Source: Aurantimonas marina
GTDB taxonomy: Bacteria; Pseudomonadota; Alphaproteobacteria; Rhizobiales; Rhizobiaceae
Reading direction: 5' to 3'
DNA length: 64,000 bases
NCBI RefSeq assembly: GCF_017183135.1
Contig: NZ_JADDXW010000003.1
Location: 124,001 to 188,000, forward strand
This document shows, one piece after another, positions 41,476 to 51,812 of the stretch. The first letter of the stretch is position 1. Every line of letters starts with the position of its first letter. The translations under genes and the position numbers were made by a program. A model generated the notes under the pieces. The model worked only from the letters and a program-made list of their open reading frames with translations. It ran no database searches and was not told the origin of the DNA.

Positions 41476-42324
41476 ATGGGCGACCTCATGGCAGGAAAGC
41501 GCGGGCTCATCATGGGCGTCGCCAACCGCAACTCCATCGCCTGGGGGGCAGCCAAGGCGCTGTCGGCGCAAGGCGCGGAGATCGCCCTCACCTATCAGGG
41601 CGAGGCCTTCGGGCGGCGAGTGAAGCCGCTGGCCGAAGAGATCGGCTGCAAGCTGGTCATTCCTTGCGACGTCGAGGATACGGCATCCCTCGACGCGGTC
41701 TTCGAGACGCTGACGTCGGAATGGGGCTCGATCGACTTCGTCCTTCATGCCATCGCGTTTTCCGACAAGAGCGAGCTCAAGGGCCTTTACGCCGACACCA
41801 CGCGGGAGAACTTCACCCGCACCATGGTGATCTCCTGCTTCTCGTTCACGGAAGTCGCCAAGCGGGCCGCCGCGATCATGCATAATGGCGGCGCGATGGT
41901 GACAATGACCTATGGCGGCGCCGAGCGGGTCATGCCGAACTACAACGTCATGGGGGTTGCCAAGGCGGCGCTCGAGGCCTCCGTCCGCTATCTCGCGGCC
42001 GATTTCGGACCCCGCAACATCCGCATCAACGCGGTTTCGGCCGGGCCGGTCCGCACATTGGCGGGCGCCGGAGTCTCGGACGCCCGGCTGATGTTCAACT
42101 TCCAGCGGCGCAACGCGCCGATGCGGCGCAATACGTCCATCGAGGAAGTCGGCGGGGCCGTCCTTTATCTGATGTCGGAACTCTCCAACGGCGTCACCGG
42201 CGAAATCCACTACGTCGATTCGGGCTACAACATCATGTCGATGCCCTCGCTCGAAGAGCTGAAGGAACAGGAACATCGCAAGGCCGTGGTCGAGGGCGAG
42301 GAGGAGATCGACGGCGGTAACTAG
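41476..42324 (+). CDS. fabI: enoyl-ACP reductase (NADH)
   Basis: 282 aa from the ATG at 41476 (MGDLMAGKRGLIMGVANRNSIAWG); a TTG at 41464 would add four residues. It reduces enoyl-ACP in each round of fatty acid synthesis. The FabI cofactor motif GVANxxSIAWG is present, with active-site Tyr in MTYGGAERVMPNYNVMGVAKAAL, including the Tyr-x6-Lys pattern. The stop overlaps the convergent DUF2937 gene by four bases. The acidic C terminus is a normal variable tail. Confidence 0.97.
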   Translation: MGDLMAGKRGLIMGVANRNSIAWGAAKALSAQGAEIALTYQGEAFGRRVKPLAEEIGCKLVIPCDVEDTASLDAVFETLTSEWGSIDFVLHAIAFSDKSELKGLYADTTRENFTRTMVISCFSFTEVAKRAAAIMHNGGAMVTMTYGGAERVMPNYNVMGVAKAALEASVRYLAADFGPRNIRINAVSAGPVRTLAGAGVSDARLMFNFQRRNAPMRRNTSIEEVGGAVLYLMSELSNGVTGEIHYVDSGYNIMSMPSLEELKEQEHRKAVVEGEEEIDGGN

Positions 42325-42821
42325 GCCGAGCGGCGCCGGCGACGCCCCATCCGCACCGCACCATGGGCGCCGGCGCCGAAGGCCCAGCCGAGTCCCAACC
42401 CCGCCGCCGTCAGCACGATGCCGTCGATCGCGACGGGCAAGGCCGGGCGATAATCCTCGCTGGTCCGGGACGCCGTCGTCCAATCCGGATTGCTGAGGGC
42501 GACGAAGGGCCGAAACAACGGCGCTGTGTCGACGAGATCGCGGTAACGCCGCGCCAACTCCTCGTAGCGCAAGATCGTAGTAGCGGCGTCTTCGCCCTGC
42601 CGCGCCGCCAGAGGATCAGAATTCCCGCGCAAGCGCTTCAGCGCCGCGTCCCGCGAGACGCCCGCTTGCGCCGCCCCGGCGTCGAATCGCGCGACGACCG
42701 TTGCGAGTTCGTCCGCCGCACCGCCGAGCCGCTGCAGATATTGTTGGGTGAATTCGCCCGACTGGCTGAACACCGTGCCGGTGAGCAGCGCGGCGAAGAC
42801 GCGAATCAGCAAGGGCACCAT
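42321..42821 (-). CDS. DUF2937 family membrane protein
   Basis: 166 aa from the ATG at 42821 (MVPLLIRVFAALLTG); the frame opens further back to 42890, where a start gives a non-homologous leader. An N-terminal helix precedes the family sequence SGEFTQQYLQRLGGAADELATVVARFD, then a helical central region and a C-terminal helix (about 133-152). DUF2937 proteins are small inner-membrane proteins with no known role. Last residues are Arg-rich. It overlaps fabI at 3' ends. Confidence 0.85.
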   Translation of the reverse strand: MVPLLIRVFAALLTGTVFSQSGEFTQQYLQRLGGAADELATVVARFDAGAAQAGVSRDAALKRLRGNSDPLAARQGEDAATTILRYEELARRYRDLVDTAPLFRPFVALSNPDWTTASRTSEDYRPALPVAIDGIVLTAAGLGLGWAFGAGAHGAVRMGRRRRRSA

Positions 42822-42919
42822 CGGCGGATCTTCCTCAAGAGCCGGTCGAGTCTCGCCTCGCCGGCCGTGCGCGGACGAAGAGCCGGGCACCGATTCCTGT
42901 TGCCCCGTGACAAAGACGC

Positions 42920-42950
42920 AAAAAAGGCGCGCCCCGGGGGACGCGCCTTT
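42920..42950 (-). terminator. pnp intrinsic terminator
   Basis: On the minus strand AAAGGCGCG pairs with CGCGCCTTT around a G/C-rich loop, followed by TTT, beginning 26 bases past the pnp stop. It is the end of the rpsO-pnp unit. Confidence 0.88.
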
Positions 42951-42976
42951 CGAAGGGCCGGAAAGAAGGTCGCCGA

Positions 42977-45100
42977 TCAGGCGGCGTCTTCCTTCATCTC
43001 CTCGCCGGTGGTCTGATCGACCACCTTCATGGAAAGGCGAACCTTGCCGCGCTCGTCGAAGCCCATCAGCTTGACCCAGACCTTGTCGCCTTCCTTGACG
43101 ACGTCGGTGGTCTTGCCGACCCGCTCGGCGGCCAGCTGCGAGATGTGAACGAGGCCATCCTTGGAGCCGAAGAAGTTGACGAAGGCGCCGAATTCGACCG
43201 TCTTCACCACCGTGCCTTCGTAGATCTCACCGACCTCGGGCTCGGCCACGATCGAGTGAATCCACTTTCTGGCGGCCTCGATCTCCTTAGCCGAGGAAGA
43301 GGCGATCTTCACGGTGCCGTCGTCCTCGATGTTGATCTTGGCGCCGGTCTTTTCGACGATCTCGCGGATGATCTTGCCGCCGGCGCCGATGACGTCGCGG
43401 ATCTTGTCGGTCGGAACCTGCATGACCTCGATGCGCGGCGCGAACTCGCCGAGCTCGGCCCGGCTTTCCGACAGCGCCTTGGCCATTTCGTCGAGGATAT
43501 GCAGACGACCGCTCTTGGCCTGATCGAGGGCGACCTGCATGATCTCCTCGGTGATGCCCTGAATCTTGATGTCCATCTGCAGCGAAGTGATGCCCTCACC
43601 CGTGCCGGCGACCTTGAAATCCATGTCGCCGAGATGGTCCTCGTCGCCGAGGATGTCGGAGAGAACGGCGAAGCGCTCGTCCTCCTTGATCAGTCCCATG
43701 GCGATGCCGGCGACCGGCGCCTTCAGCGGAACGCCGGCATCCATCAGGGCGAGCGAAGTGCCGCACACGGTCGCCATCGAGGACGAGCCGTTGGACTCGG
43801 TGACCTCGGAGACCGCGCGGATCGTGTAGGGGAACTGCTCGGGCGCCGGCAGGATCGGGCGCATCGCCCGCCAGGCTAGCTTGCCGTGGCCGATCTCGCG
43901 GCGTCCCGGAGAGCCCATGCGGCCGGTCTCGCCGACGGAGTAGGGCGGGAAATTGTAGTGGAGCAGGAAGCGTTCCTTGTAGGTCCCGGTCAGAGCATCG
44001 ACGAACTGCTCGTCCTCACCGGTGCCCAGCGTGGCGATGACCAGCGCCTGGGTCTCGCCACGGGTGAACAGCGCCGAGCCGTGGGTGCGCGGCAGGATAC
44101 CGGCCTCGGCGACGATGGTGCGGACCGTCTTCAGGTCACGCCCGTCGATGCGGCTACCGGTGTCGAGGATGTTCCAGCGGACGATCTTGGCCTGCAGCGA
44201 CTTGAAGACCGCGCCGACCTCTTCCTTGGAATATTTGGTCTCTTCCGCCCCCTCGGGGAGGAAATGCGCGGTGACCTTCGCCTTGACGGCGTCGACGGCC
44301 ACGTAGCGGGCCTGCTTGTCGGTGATCTTGTAGGCCTCGCGCAGTTCGCCTTCGGCGAGCTGCAGCATTTCGCCCTCGAGCGCGGAATGATCGGAGGCGA
44401 TGTGCTCGCGCGGCTCCTTGGCGGCGTGCTCGGCCAGCTTGATAATGGCGTCGATCACCGGCTGCATGCCGCGATGACCGAACATCACGGCACCGAGCAT
44501 GATGTCCTCGGACAGTTCATGGGCTTCCGATTCCACCATCAGCACGGCGGAGTCGGTACCGGCGACGAGGAGGTCGAGCTTGGACTCGATCATCTCGTCG
44601 ACATGCGGGTTCAGCTTGTACTCGCCGGCGATATAGCCAACGCGGGCGCCGCCGATCGGGCCCATGAAGGGCACGCCGGAGAGCGTCAGCGCCGCCGAGG
44701 CCGCGACCATCGCGACGACGTCGGGATCGTTCTCCAGATCATGCTGGAGGACGGTGAGGACGACCTGGGTCTCGTTCTTGTAACCGTCGGCGAAGAGCGG
44801 CCTGATCGGACGGTCGATCAGGCGGGAAACCAGCGTCTCCTTTTCCGAGGGACGACCCTCGCGCTTGAAGAAGCCGCCAGGAATCTTGCCGGCCGCGAAG
44901 GTCTTTTCCTGGTAGTTGACGGTCAGCGGAAAGAAGTCGAGGCCGGGCTTGGGCTGCTTGGCCGAGACGACCGTCGCCAGCACGGTGGTTTCACCGTAGG
45001 TGGCGAGGACGGCGCCGTCGGCCTGACGGGCGATCTTGCCGGTTTCCAGGGTAAGCGGACGGCCCGCCCAGTCGATTTCCACCTTGTGGGTGTTGAACAT
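42977..45100 (-). CDS. pnp: polynucleotide phosphorylase
   Basis: 707 aa. A trimeric 3'-5' exoribonuclease that degrades RNA by phosphorolysis. Two RNase PH folds (about 10-220 and 310-545) are linked by a helical domain; the second contains [23 protein letters not shown]. The C terminus holds the KH domain ([15 protein letters not shown]) and S1 domain ([20 protein letters not shown]). It follows rpsO in the conserved order. The pnp start at 45100 is preceded by AAAAGGC. A strong hairpin lies between rpsO and pnp. Confidence 0.98.
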   Translation of the reverse strand: MFNTHKVEIDWAGRPLTLETGKIARQADGAVLATYGETTVLATVVSAKQPKPGLDFFPLTVNYQEKTFAAGKIPGGFFKREGRPSEKETLVSRLIDRPIRPLFADGYKNETQVVLTVLQHDLENDPDVVAMVAASAALTLSGVPFMGPIGGARVGYIAGEYKLNPHVDEMIESKLDLLVAGTDSAVLMVESEAHELSEDIMLGAVMFGHRGMQPVIDAIIKLAEHAAKEPREHIASDHSALEGEMLQLAEGELREAYKITDKQARYVAVDAVKAKVTAHFLPEGAEETKYSKEEVGAVFKSLQAKIVRWNILDTGSRIDGRDLKTVRTIVAEAGILPRTHGSALFTRGETQALVIATLGTGEDEQFVDALTGTYKERFLLHYNFPPYSVGETGRMGSPGRREIGHGKLAWRAMRPILPAPEQFPYTIRAVSEVTESNGSSSMATVCGTSLALMDAGVPLKAPVAGIAMGLIKEDERFAVLSDILGDEDHLGDMDFKVAGTGEGITSLQMDIKIQGITEEIMQVALDQAKSGRLHILDEMAKALSESRAELGEFAPRIEVMQVPTDKIRDVIGAGGKIIREIVEKTGAKINIEDDGTVKIASSSAKEIEAARKWIHSIVAEPEVGEIYEGTVVKTVEFGAFVNFFGSKDGLVHISQLAAERVGKTTDVVKEGDKVWVKLMGFDERGKVRLSMKVVDQTTGEEMKEDAA

Positions 45101-45405
45101 GTTCTTGCCTTTTCATCCTCGCTCCGAGGCACCTTCAGGATGCCGGAGGCGGAGCGTGTTTCGTGACCGAAACGCGTCATGGGCAAGACGACGAGAGGCT
45201 TCGAGGCGGTGAAGACGCCAGGTCGTTGCCCGGCGGCGGCCGTTCCGGAAGCATCCGGCAATCCTGCCCCATGACCGCTCGGTGGGTCGGCCTGCGAACT
45301 GGTCCGCGGGAGGCCGGGGCTGTTGGGGTCCGCCAGTCCGCGGCGGGCCGAAGTGCGACCGGCGGGCCGAAGGAGTTGCCTCCTTTGGCCCGCCGGGTAT
45401 CTGTC
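45101..45405. other. rpsO-pnp intergenic region
   Basis: 305 bases on the minus strand. The main element is the long stem-loop at 45359-45396 directly after the rpsO stop. The sequence CGGCGGGCCGAAG occurs at 45350-45362 and again in part inside the stem. The rest of the gap shows no gene; it is the leader of pnp, which in other bacteria is cut by RNase III as autoregulation. Confidence 0.6.
45359..45396 (-). terminator. long stem-loop after rpsO
   Basis: CCGGCGGGCC (45359-45368) pairs with GGCC-CGCCGG (45387-45396), and the inner AGGAG (45371-45375) with CTCCT (45380-45384) around a TTGC loop. It sits 10 bases past the rpsO stop on the minus strand. There is no T run. It probably is an attenuator or an mRNA processing site. 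Confidence 0.7.
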
Positions 45406-45675
45406 CTAGCGGCGCAGTCCGAGACGGCCGATCAGATTCTGATAGCGCTGCTCTTCCTTCGACTTCACATAGTCGAGGAGGCGGCGGCGCTGGGAGACCA
45501 TCTTCAGAAGGCCACGACGCGAGTGGTTGTCCTTCTTGTGGTCCTTGAAATGCTCGGTGAGGTTCACGATCCGCTCGGTCAGGATCGCAACCTGGACTTC
45601 CGGTGAACCGGTGTCGCCTTCCTTGGTCGCGTATTCCTTCATGAGCTCGGCCTTGCGCTCAAGCGTAATCGACAT
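45406..45675 (-). CDS. rpsO: 30S ribosomal protein S15
   Basis: 89 aa from the ATG at 45675 ([17 protein letters not shown]...), with GGAAAGGG eight bases upstream. The S15 family sequence includes [17 protein letters not shown] and [23 protein letters not shown], which bind 16S rRNA helices. It precedes pnp. It is separated from truB by three unrelated genes, where the common order has truB directly before it. Confidence 0.98.
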   Translation of the reverse strand: MSITLERKAELMKEYATKEGDTGSPEVQVAILTERIVNLTEHFKDHKKDNHSRRGLLKMVSQRRRLLDYVKSKEEQRYQNLIGRLGLRR

Positions 45676-46089
45676 CGAAATCCCTTTCCTGGAAAATCTT
45701 GAGGGTTGGGTCGCCCATGGCCGGGATGTCGTCCAGCGAGGGCCATTCACTCGAGCGCCATGCGTCCATCCGGACCCACAAATACGCTCTAACACTTTGA
45801 TCAAGCATCGGATCGATCCAAAAATCGGATTCCGTTTTCCGGTCCGATGCCCTGGCGCGGACGGAACAAGCCGGTCGGCGCTGCGGCGCATATAGGCCAA
45901 ATCCGCGAGGAATACTAGCCTGAAACGAGACGGCCACGGCCGGGGAGGCCGCCAGCCGGAGTCCCCGCAAATCACTAGCCGGGACGCGACTTGATGCGGA
46001 ACACCGCCCGCTGGAGTCCGTTTGGAAGGCAAGCGTGCCATATCGAGGCAGCACGCCCGATACCTACAATCACAACAGGGAGAACGGCA
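45676..46089. other. 414-bp gap upstream of rpsO and the ferritin-like gene
   Basis: No gene is seen. It contains the divergent promoters for rpsO (minus) and the DUF892 gene (plus) and one palindromic element at 45805-45850. AT-richer patches around 45781-45840 fit promoter DNA; I could not fix -35 and -10 boxes. Confidence 0.5.
45805..45850. repeat. REP-like intergenic palindrome
   Basis: GCATCGGA (45805-45812) and TCCGATGC (45843-45850) are perfect arms; inside are further complementary pieces around ATCGGATTCCGTTTTCC. The pattern resembles dispersed palindromes I recall from Rhizobiales intergenic regions, of the form GCATCGGA...GGATTCCG-TTTTC...TCCGATGC. No second clear copy was found in this window. 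Confidence 0.6.
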
Positions 46090-46593
46090 ATGGGACTCTT
46101 CACCCACGACATCAAGTCGATGGACGATCTCTTCGTTCACACGTTGCAGGACATCTATTACGCCGAGAAGCAGATCACCAAGGCGCTGCCGAAGATGATC
46201 GACAAGGCGTCCGATCCGCAACTGAAGCAAGGTTTCCAGACGCATCTGAGGGAGACCGAAGGCCAGATCGATCGGCTGGAGCAGGTGTTCCGCATGCACG
46301 GCCATGAGCCGAAGGGCGTGACCTGCGAGGCCATCGATGGGATCATTTCGGAGGCCGAAAGCGTCATCAGCGAGGTCGCCGACCCGCAGGTGCTCGATGC
46401 CGCCATGCTGTCGGCCGCCCAGGCGGTGGAGCACTACGAGATCAGTCGCTACGGAACACTGGCCAGCTGGGCCCGGCAACTGGGCCACGACGACTGCGCG
46501 CGGCTTTTGCACGAGACGCTCGAGGAAGAGCGTGCGACGGACGAGAAGTTGTCTCGCACGGCCGAGACCGCGGTTAACCGGAAGGCCGCCTGA
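46090..46593 (+). CDS. ferritin-like DUF892 (YciE/YciF) protein
   Basis: 167 aa from the ATG at 46090, with GGGAGAACGGCA upstream; the open frame goes further back without a good start. It is helical with the family motif [19 protein letters not shown] (about 17-36) and Glu/His at ferritin-type positions ([13 protein letters not shown] and [11 protein letters not shown]). These proteins carry a di-iron four-helix bundle, with stress-related roles in other bacteria. It is convergent with corA. Confidence 0.92.
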   Translation: MGLFTHDIKSMDDLFVHTLQDIYYAEKQITKALPKMIDKASDPQLKQGFQTHLRETEGQIDRLEQVFRMHGHEPKGVTCEAIDGIISEAESVISEVADPQVLDAAMLSAAQAVEHYEISRYGTLASWARQLGHDDCARLLHETLEEERATDEKLSRTAETAVNRKAA

Positions 46594-46636
46594 GGAGGCA
46601 CAGACGCCCGGGCGAGAACGCCGTCCAGCAATCTTC

Positions 46637-46664
46637 GCGCGGAGGCGACCGCTCGCCTCCGCGC
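46637..46664. terminator. bidirectional stem-loop between DUF892 and corA genes
   Basis: GCGCGGAGGCGA, loop CCGC, TCGCCTCCGCGC: perfect 12-bp arms between convergent genes. No T run on either side, so it is termination-like but not a complete intrinsic terminator. Confidence 0.6.
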
Positions 46665-46675
46665 ACCGGTGTCTG

Positions 46676-47770
46676 CTACAGCCAGCGCCGGCGGCGGAAG
46701 TAGATCAGCAGGCACATGGCGATCGCCACCATGACCCCGAGCGCGATGGGGTAGCCGTAAGGGTGCTGGGTGAGCGGCATGTTCCATCGGGATGTCTCGG
46801 GATTGAAGTTCATCCCCCAAACTCCGGCGAGAAACCCGAGCGGAATGAAAATGGTCGAGATGATCGTCAACAGGTTGATGACCTCGTTGGTCTTGGCCGC
46901 CGACAGCGTCATGTGCAGGTCGATCAGTCCCGACGCCGTGTCGCGATAGGTATCGTTCATGTCGATCAGTTGATCGACATGGTCCTGGACATCCCCGAAA
47001 TAGGCCTTGGTCTCGGCATGCAGCCAGGGCCGATCCAGACGCAGGAGCGTGCCGAGAGCATCGCGCGTCGGCCTCAGCCAACGCTTCAATCCCAGCATTT
47101 CCCGCCTGACCGCATGAAGTTCCGGCACCTGATCCTCGTCCACGGTGGCGAGGATGTCGTCCTCGAGACCTTCGATCCGGGCGACCTGCGATTCCACCAC
47201 CGGGAAATAGGCATCGACCACCGCGTCGATGAGGGCATAGGCAAGATAGTCCGCCCGCCCCGCATGCAGACGCGGTGCGCCCTTGGCGATGCGCGCGCGG
47301 ACCGGTGCGAAACTGTCGCCCGGACGTTCCTGGAAGGTGAGAACGAAGCCGTCGCCGAAGAAGACCGATAATTGCTCGCCATCGCCGTCGCGGTCCAGCA
47401 TGCGCATGACGAAGAAGGCATGGTCGGCCTGGATCTCGCATTTCGGCCGCTGATCGGTGGTGACGACGTCTTCCAAGGCCAGGGGATGAAGACCGAACTC
47501 CGCGCCGATGCGCCGAATTGCCTCGATATCGGCGAGCCCCGAGCAATCCAGCCAGAACACCGGCCAGTCGCCGCGTTGCGCCAGTGCGTCGTCAAGCGAC
47601 AGGTCCCGGACGTGACGGCTCGTCCCGCCGTCGATCCCGATGATACTGAAGAGCGAGGTTTCCGCCTCCGGATCGGCGACCAGGACGCCCGGTGCGGCTC
47701 CGATCGCCGCAGCGCGCCTGGCGACCTTTTTCCGGCGTTTCTTTTGCCGGCGACCGGGAGCGTTCACCAT
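46676..47770 (-). CDS. corA: CorA family divalent cation transporter
   Basis: 364 aa. The N-terminal part (basic leader plus alpha/beta domain, about 30-240) is cytosolic; two C-terminal helices (about 302-324, 338-358) flank the family GMN motif (WGMNF, near 323). It forms pentamers and transports Mg2+ (also Co2+/Ni2+). The basic leader [15 protein letters not shown] is unusual in length. It lies between the chemoreceptor and the DUF892 gene inside the truB-rpsO interval. Confidence 0.95.
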   Translation of the reverse strand: MVNAPGRRQKKRRKKVARRAAAIGAAPGVLVADPEAETSLFSIIGIDGGTSRHVRDLSLDDALAQRGDWPVFWLDCSGLADIEAIRRIGAEFGLHPLALEDVVTTDQRPKCEIQADHAFFVMRMLDRDGDGEQLSVFFGDGFVLTFQERPGDSFAPVRARIAKGAPRLHAGRADYLAYALIDAVVDAYFPVVESQVARIEGLEDDILATVDEDQVPELHAVRREMLGLKRWLRPTRDALGTLLRLDRPWLHAETKAYFGDVQDHVDQLIDMNDTYRDTASGLIDLHMTLSAAKTNEVINLLTIISTIFIPLGFLAGVWGMNFNPETSRWNMPLTQHPYGYPIALGVMVAIAMCLLIYFRRRRWL

Positions 47771-47895
47771 GATCGCATGCTTTCCGTTGATTCCCCAGCC
47801 CGTCAGAACGAGGGGCCATGACTCAGCAGGACGACATAAGGCGCATGCGGTGGATCGGAAGCGTCAGCGGGACGAAGTTGGAGGGGTGGCGGTCC

Positions 47896-50091
47896 TTAAG
47901 CCGCCCGTCGCGCCCTTTCGGACGAAGGTGATTGCCCCACCGCCAATTTGAACCCCGACAGGAGGTCGTTGAGCGACGACGCCTCGGTCGCCAGCCCATG
48001 ACTTGCGGCCGTCGATTGTTCGGCCACGGCCGCGTTATGCTGCGTTCCCTGATCGATCGAATGCAGCGCGGTGTTGATCTCCTGCAGCCCGACCGATTGC
48101 TCGCGGGCCGTGGTCACGATCGAGGCGACATGCGCGTCGATCTCGCGGATTTCGGCGACGATCACCTCCAGCGCCTTACCGGTCTCGCCGACGAGGGCGA
48201 CGCCGTTGCCGACCTCATCATGCGAGGTCGCGACCAGCTCCTTGATCTGCCTGGCCGCTTCGGTCGAACGCTGGGCCAGTTCGCGAACTTCCTGGGCGAC
48301 GACGGCAAAGCCCTTGCCGGCCTCGCCGACACGGGCCGCCTCGACACCCGCGTTGAGGGCGAGGAGATTGGTCTGGAAGGCGATCTCGTCGATGACGCCG
48401 ATGATGTTGCCGATCTCCCGCGACGACGTCTCGATACGCCCCATGGCGGTGACGGCGTTGCGCACCACTTCGCCGGACCGTTCGGCCTGACCCCTGGTGC
48501 GCGAAGTCAGTTCGCCCGCCTCTGTTGCCCTCGCCGACAGGCCCTGGACGGCCGTGTTGATTTCCTGGAACGCGGCCGACGTTTCCTCGACGGAGGCCGC
48601 CTGCTGCTCGGTGCGGCCGGCCATGTTTTCGGCGGCACGACGGATCTCGTCGGCCCCCACATGCACGGCTCCGGCGCTTGTCTCCACTGCCGCGAGCGTC
48701 GTATCCAGCTGCGCCACCGCCTCGTTGAAATCCATGCGCAACTGCTCGAATTCGCCGGAGAAAGCGGTGTCGATCCGGTGGCGGAGATTGCCGGAGGCCA
48801 GTTCCCGCAGGCCGGCACCGAGCTCGCCAACGACGACAGCAAGTCTGTCACTTTCGGCGGTCGCCCGTTTGGCGTCGGCGGCTTGCCGAGCGCTATCGCT
48901 TGCATGACGGCCGGCTTCCACTTCGGCCTCCTGAGCGCTTTTTTCCCTCAGTGCCTCGCGAAGAGCGACCACCGAGCCCGCCATGGCGCCGACCTCATTG
49001 CGCTGGCCGGCGAACGGCACGGCGCTGTCGAAATCGCCATCGGCCATCCGGCGCAACAGGACCGACAGGCCCGAGATCGGCCGAACGATGCTGCGGACGA
49101 CCAGGGCGATCGACAGGGCAATCGCCGCGAACAGCCCAAGCGCAATGGCGGCAACAATCGTCAGCCGCGTTTGTGCCGCGCTGCTCGCGGCCGCCGCGTC
49201 GGCGATGATCCGGTCGGAGACCACCGCTCCCATCGCGCCGAGGGTTCCAAGCCATTCGGTCGTTGCCGTGAACCATGTCGCCGCGTTCAGGGAGGACAGT
49301 TTTCCGTAGTTTCCTCCGTCCAGGATCACCAGGCGCATCGCTTCCACATCGGCGCCGGCTCCATCGCCGTACAAGGCGCGACTTGTCGCCGCGACATCGT
49401 CCGAAGCGAGGTCGAAAAAGCGCGATATCAGCGCTTCCTGGGCGCCTTTCTTGGCTGCAAAGGCCTCGAACACCGGGAGCGTGAACGTGCCGGCCGCGAT
49501 TCCGCCGGCGCCCATGCCGCGCTCCACGCCCGCCAGTTCCTTCGCGCCCATGATGTTGACGTAGGCGGCCAAATTCATCGCGGTGTCGCGGTTTTCGGTC
49601 GCCTTGACGATGCCGCCGCCCATCCGGCTCAGATCCGCGATCGCGGCGGTGTAATAGTCGAGGGCGTCGCCGGTGGAGATCGCGAAGCTGTCGATCGTGC
49701 CGCGAACGGCTTCGAGCTGCCGCAACGCTTCGCCGGCCTTCGCCAAGGACTGTGTGATATCGGAATTGCCGACCGGACTGAGGGTCTCGCCGACCGATTG
49801 TAGATCGGCGAGGCGCTGATCCGTGGCGCCCCGCGCCCTGGCCAGGGAATCGGCCATCTGGGCGCCCTTGGAGCCGATGAAACCGGCCGAATTGCCGCGC
49901 TCGACCTGAAGGACGTCGACGAGATCGTAGATGGTCCGCATCTCGCGGGCGAACATCTCGGTCTGCTGGGCCGCCTTGGATTCATGCCAGAGCGTACTGA
50001 CCTGAAGCGCCTCGTAGACCGACAGGGCCAACAGCGGCAAAAACACCGCGACGACGATTCGGGTCGAGAATTTGATGTTTCTGAGCGACAT
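47896..50091 (-). CDS. methyl-accepting chemotaxis protein with nitrate/nitrite-sensing domain
   Basis: 731 aa from the ATG at 50091 ([26 protein letters not shown]), with AAGGACGCC upstream; the longer frame from 50211 lacks homology. TM1 is at about 10-30. The periplasmic part (about 45-300) has the NIT features [17 protein letters not shown] and [12 protein letters not shown] second helix (about 310-335) leads to a HAMP domain ([20 protein letters not shown]), then a second HAMP-like part and the MCP signal region with [41 protein letters not shown]. No pentapeptide tether is seen. No che genes are nearby. Confidence 0.94.
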   Translation of the reverse strand: MSLRNIKFSTRIVVAVFLPLLALSVYEALQVSTLWHESKAAQQTEMFAREMRTIYDLVDVLQVERGNSAGFIGSKGAQMADSLARARGATDQRLADLQSVGETLSPVGNSDITQSLAKAGEALRQLEAVRGTIDSFAISTGDALDYYTAAIADLSRMGGGIVKATENRDTAMNLAAYVNIMGAKELAGVERGMGAGGIAAGTFTLPVFEAFAAKKGAQEALISRFFDLASDDVAATSRALYGDGAGADVEAMRLVILDGGNYGKLSSLNAATWFTATTEWLGTLGAMGAVVSDRIIADAAAASSAAQTRLTIVAAIALGLFAAIALSIALVVRSIVRPISGLSVLLRRMADGDFDSAVPFAGQRNEVGAMAGSVVALREALREKSAQEAEVEAGRHASDSARQAADAKRATAESDRLAVVVGELGAGLRELASGNLRHRIDTAFSGEFEQLRMDFNEAVAQLDTTLAAVETSAGAVHVGADEIRRAAENMAGRTEQQAASVEETSAAFQEINTAVQGLSARATEAGELTSRTRGQAERSGEVVRNAVTAMGRIETSSREIGNIIGVIDEIAFQTNLLALNAGVEAARVGEAGKGFAVVAQEVRELAQRSTEAARQIKELVATSHDEVGNGVALVGETGKALEVIVAEIREIDAHVASIVTTAREQSVGLQEINTALHSIDQGTQHNAAVAEQSTAASHGLATEASSLNDLLSGFKLAVGQSPSSERARRAA

Positions 50092-50316
50092 GGCGTCCTT
50101 CCACCGGCCGAAATCCGCAGCGGAAGCAGTCGGGGAACGATGCGACCCGGTACGTCCGCTTGTGCGGGCTCCCTTAACCAGTAAAGGTCGCGCGTAAATT
50201 TTCTGTTGCACTGCGCAACAATGCGGTAACCTGATCTGCCAAAGCAGGTGGATGTTGCACCGGCCGACTTGCGCGAGGCTATGGATCCGGCTGCGTGCCG
50301 AGTCCGCTTGCCTGCC

Positions 50317-51303
50317 TCAGCCCTTGCCGCCGAAGACCCGCTTCGGCTTGAACGCCCCCTCCTCGATCGCGCCGAGCGCGACGAGCCGGCCATGGCCGGT
50401 TGCATAGGCATCGTCGCAGAAGGCCGGTGCGTCCCGGCCTCGCAAGAGGACGGCATTGCCGGACAGGACGCGGCCCGCCTGTTCGTCGCTCAGCGCCACT
50501 TCGTAAAGTTCGGCGAGTGCCGCCTCCGGCGCCACGAGGTATTCGTCGAGCGGCTCGAAATCGACGACCCGCGCCTTGGCGCCGGCCTCGAGGGCTTCGG
50601 CATCCAGCTCCTCGCGGCCTTCCTCGGCAGCGGCTTCCAGCTCTTCCAGCGGCACCAGATCGTCCTCGCCGAACGCGCCGACGGAGACGCGGCGCAAATC
50701 GATCACATGGCCGTAACAGCCAAGGTCGCGGCCGAGATCGCGGGCGATCGCGCGCACATAGGTGCCCTTGCCGCATTCCGCCTCGAAGACGGCCGTGTCG
50801 GCGTCGGGGCAGTCGAGGGTTTCCAGCCGGTGCACGATCACGGTCCGCGCTGCGATCTCCACCACCTCGCCTTCGCGGGCGAGGTCGTAGGCCCGCTCGC
50901 CGCCGATCTTGATCGCCGAGAAGCTCGGCGGCACCTGTTCGATTTCACCGGTATAGTCGGCCAGACGCGCTTCGATCTCGGCCTCGGAGGGACGCGTCTC
51001 GGAGGAGTGGACCACCGGACCCTCGGTATCGTCAGTCGTCGTCTCCGCGCCCCAGCGCACGGTGAAGCGATACACCTTGCGCCCGTCCATGACGAAGGGC
51101 ACGGTCTTGGTCGCGTCGCCGAACGCGATCGGCAACATGCCCGAGGCGAGCGGATCGAGCGTACCGGCATGACCCGCCTTCTGCGCGAAATACAGCCATT
51201 TCAGCTTCGACACCGCTTCGGTCGAGCCCATGCCCTTCGGCTTGTCGAGAATGACCCAGCCATTGATTGGCCGACCCTTCGGCTTCTTGCCCCGGCGCGC
51301 CAT
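50317..51303 (-). CDS. truB: tRNA pseudouridine(55) synthase
   Basis: 328 aa from the ATG at 51303; the frame opens further upstream, but this ATG overlaps the rbfA stop (TGATG), fixing the start. It makes pseudouridine 55 in the T arm of tRNAs. The catalytic Asp is in [13 protein letters not shown] (about 44-56), with [10 protein letters not shown] and [12 protein letters not shown] as further signatures. The C-terminal part carries an acidic Glu/Ala-rich insert ([20 protein letters not shown]) before the end. It closes the rimP-truB unit; the chemoreceptor gene follows. Confidence 0.96.
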   Translation of the reverse strand: MARRGKKPKGRPINGWVILDKPKGMGSTEAVSKLKWLYFAQKAGHAGTLDPLASGMLPIAFGDATKTVPFVMDGRKVYRFTVRWGAETTTDDTEGPVVHSSETRPSEAEIEARLADYTGEIEQVPPSFSAIKIGGERAYDLAREGEVVEIAARTVIVHRLETLDCPDADTAVFEAECGKGTYVRAIARDLGRDLGCYGHVIDLRRVSVGAFGEDDLVPLEELEAAAEEGREELDAEALEAGAKARVVDFEPLDEYLVAPEAALAELYEVALSDEQAGRVLSGNAVLLRGRDAPAFCDDAYATGHGRLVALGAIEEGAFKPKRVFGGKG

Positions 51304-51713
51304 CAACCAAGATCCTCGTCGTCTTCCCCGTCGAGATCGCGGACGACCTCGGGCGATTTCAGTAGCGCGTCGATGCGCGCGAAATTGTCGAAGGAGGTGT
51401 CGGCGCGAAACCGCACCTCCGGCATGTATTTCATCTGCTTGAGCGCCGGCGTCAGGCGGCCGCGAATGAACCGGACATGCTGATTGAGCGCGGCGACATA
51501 AGGTTCGGTGTTGGTCTGGCCGAGCACCGTGACATAGGCCGTCGCGAGCTTGAGGTCCGACGCCATGCGGACTTCCGAGACGGATATGACGGCATTTTCC
51601 AGCAGCGGATCGCGGATCTCGCCGCGCTGCAGCACCTCGGTCAGGGCGTGACGAACCTTCTCGCCGACGGAAAGCGCGCGCTGCGAGGGTCCGGATTTCG
51701 AGGATCTGGCCAT
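51303..51713 (-). CDS. rbfA: 30S ribosome-binding factor A
   Basis: 136 aa, KH-type fold. RbfA binds the 17S precursor 30S subunit for maturation, important at low temperature. Motifs are [37 protein letters not shown] and the C-terminal [21 protein letters not shown] last acidic tail ([11 protein letters not shown]) extends it. Its stop overlaps truB by one base and infB lies 99 bases upstream with a hairpin between them. Confidence 0.97.
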   Translation of the reverse strand: MARSSKSGPSQRALSVGEKVRHALTEVLQRGEIRDPLLENAVISVSEVRMASDLKLATAYVTVLGQTNTEPYVAALNQHVRFIRGRLTPALKQMKYMPEVRFRADTSFDNFARIDALLKSPEVVRDLDGEDDEDLG

Positions 51714-51734
51714 GAATAACGCTCACATTCAATG

Positions 51735-51760
51735 AAAGCCCGGCGTCGCCGCCGGGCTTT
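51735..51760 (-). terminator. stem-loop between infB and rbfA
   Basis: AAAGCCCGGC (51735-51744) and GCCGGGCTTT (51751-51760) are a perfect 10-bp stem, loop of six. It lies between the infB stop and the rbfA start. It may be a partial terminator or mRNA stabiliser. T content is only within the stem. Confidence 0.6.
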
Positions 51761-51812
51761 TCGTCATTACAAGGAAGGTCTGTCGGAGCGGCCTCGGCCG
51801 CTCGGCGCGACG

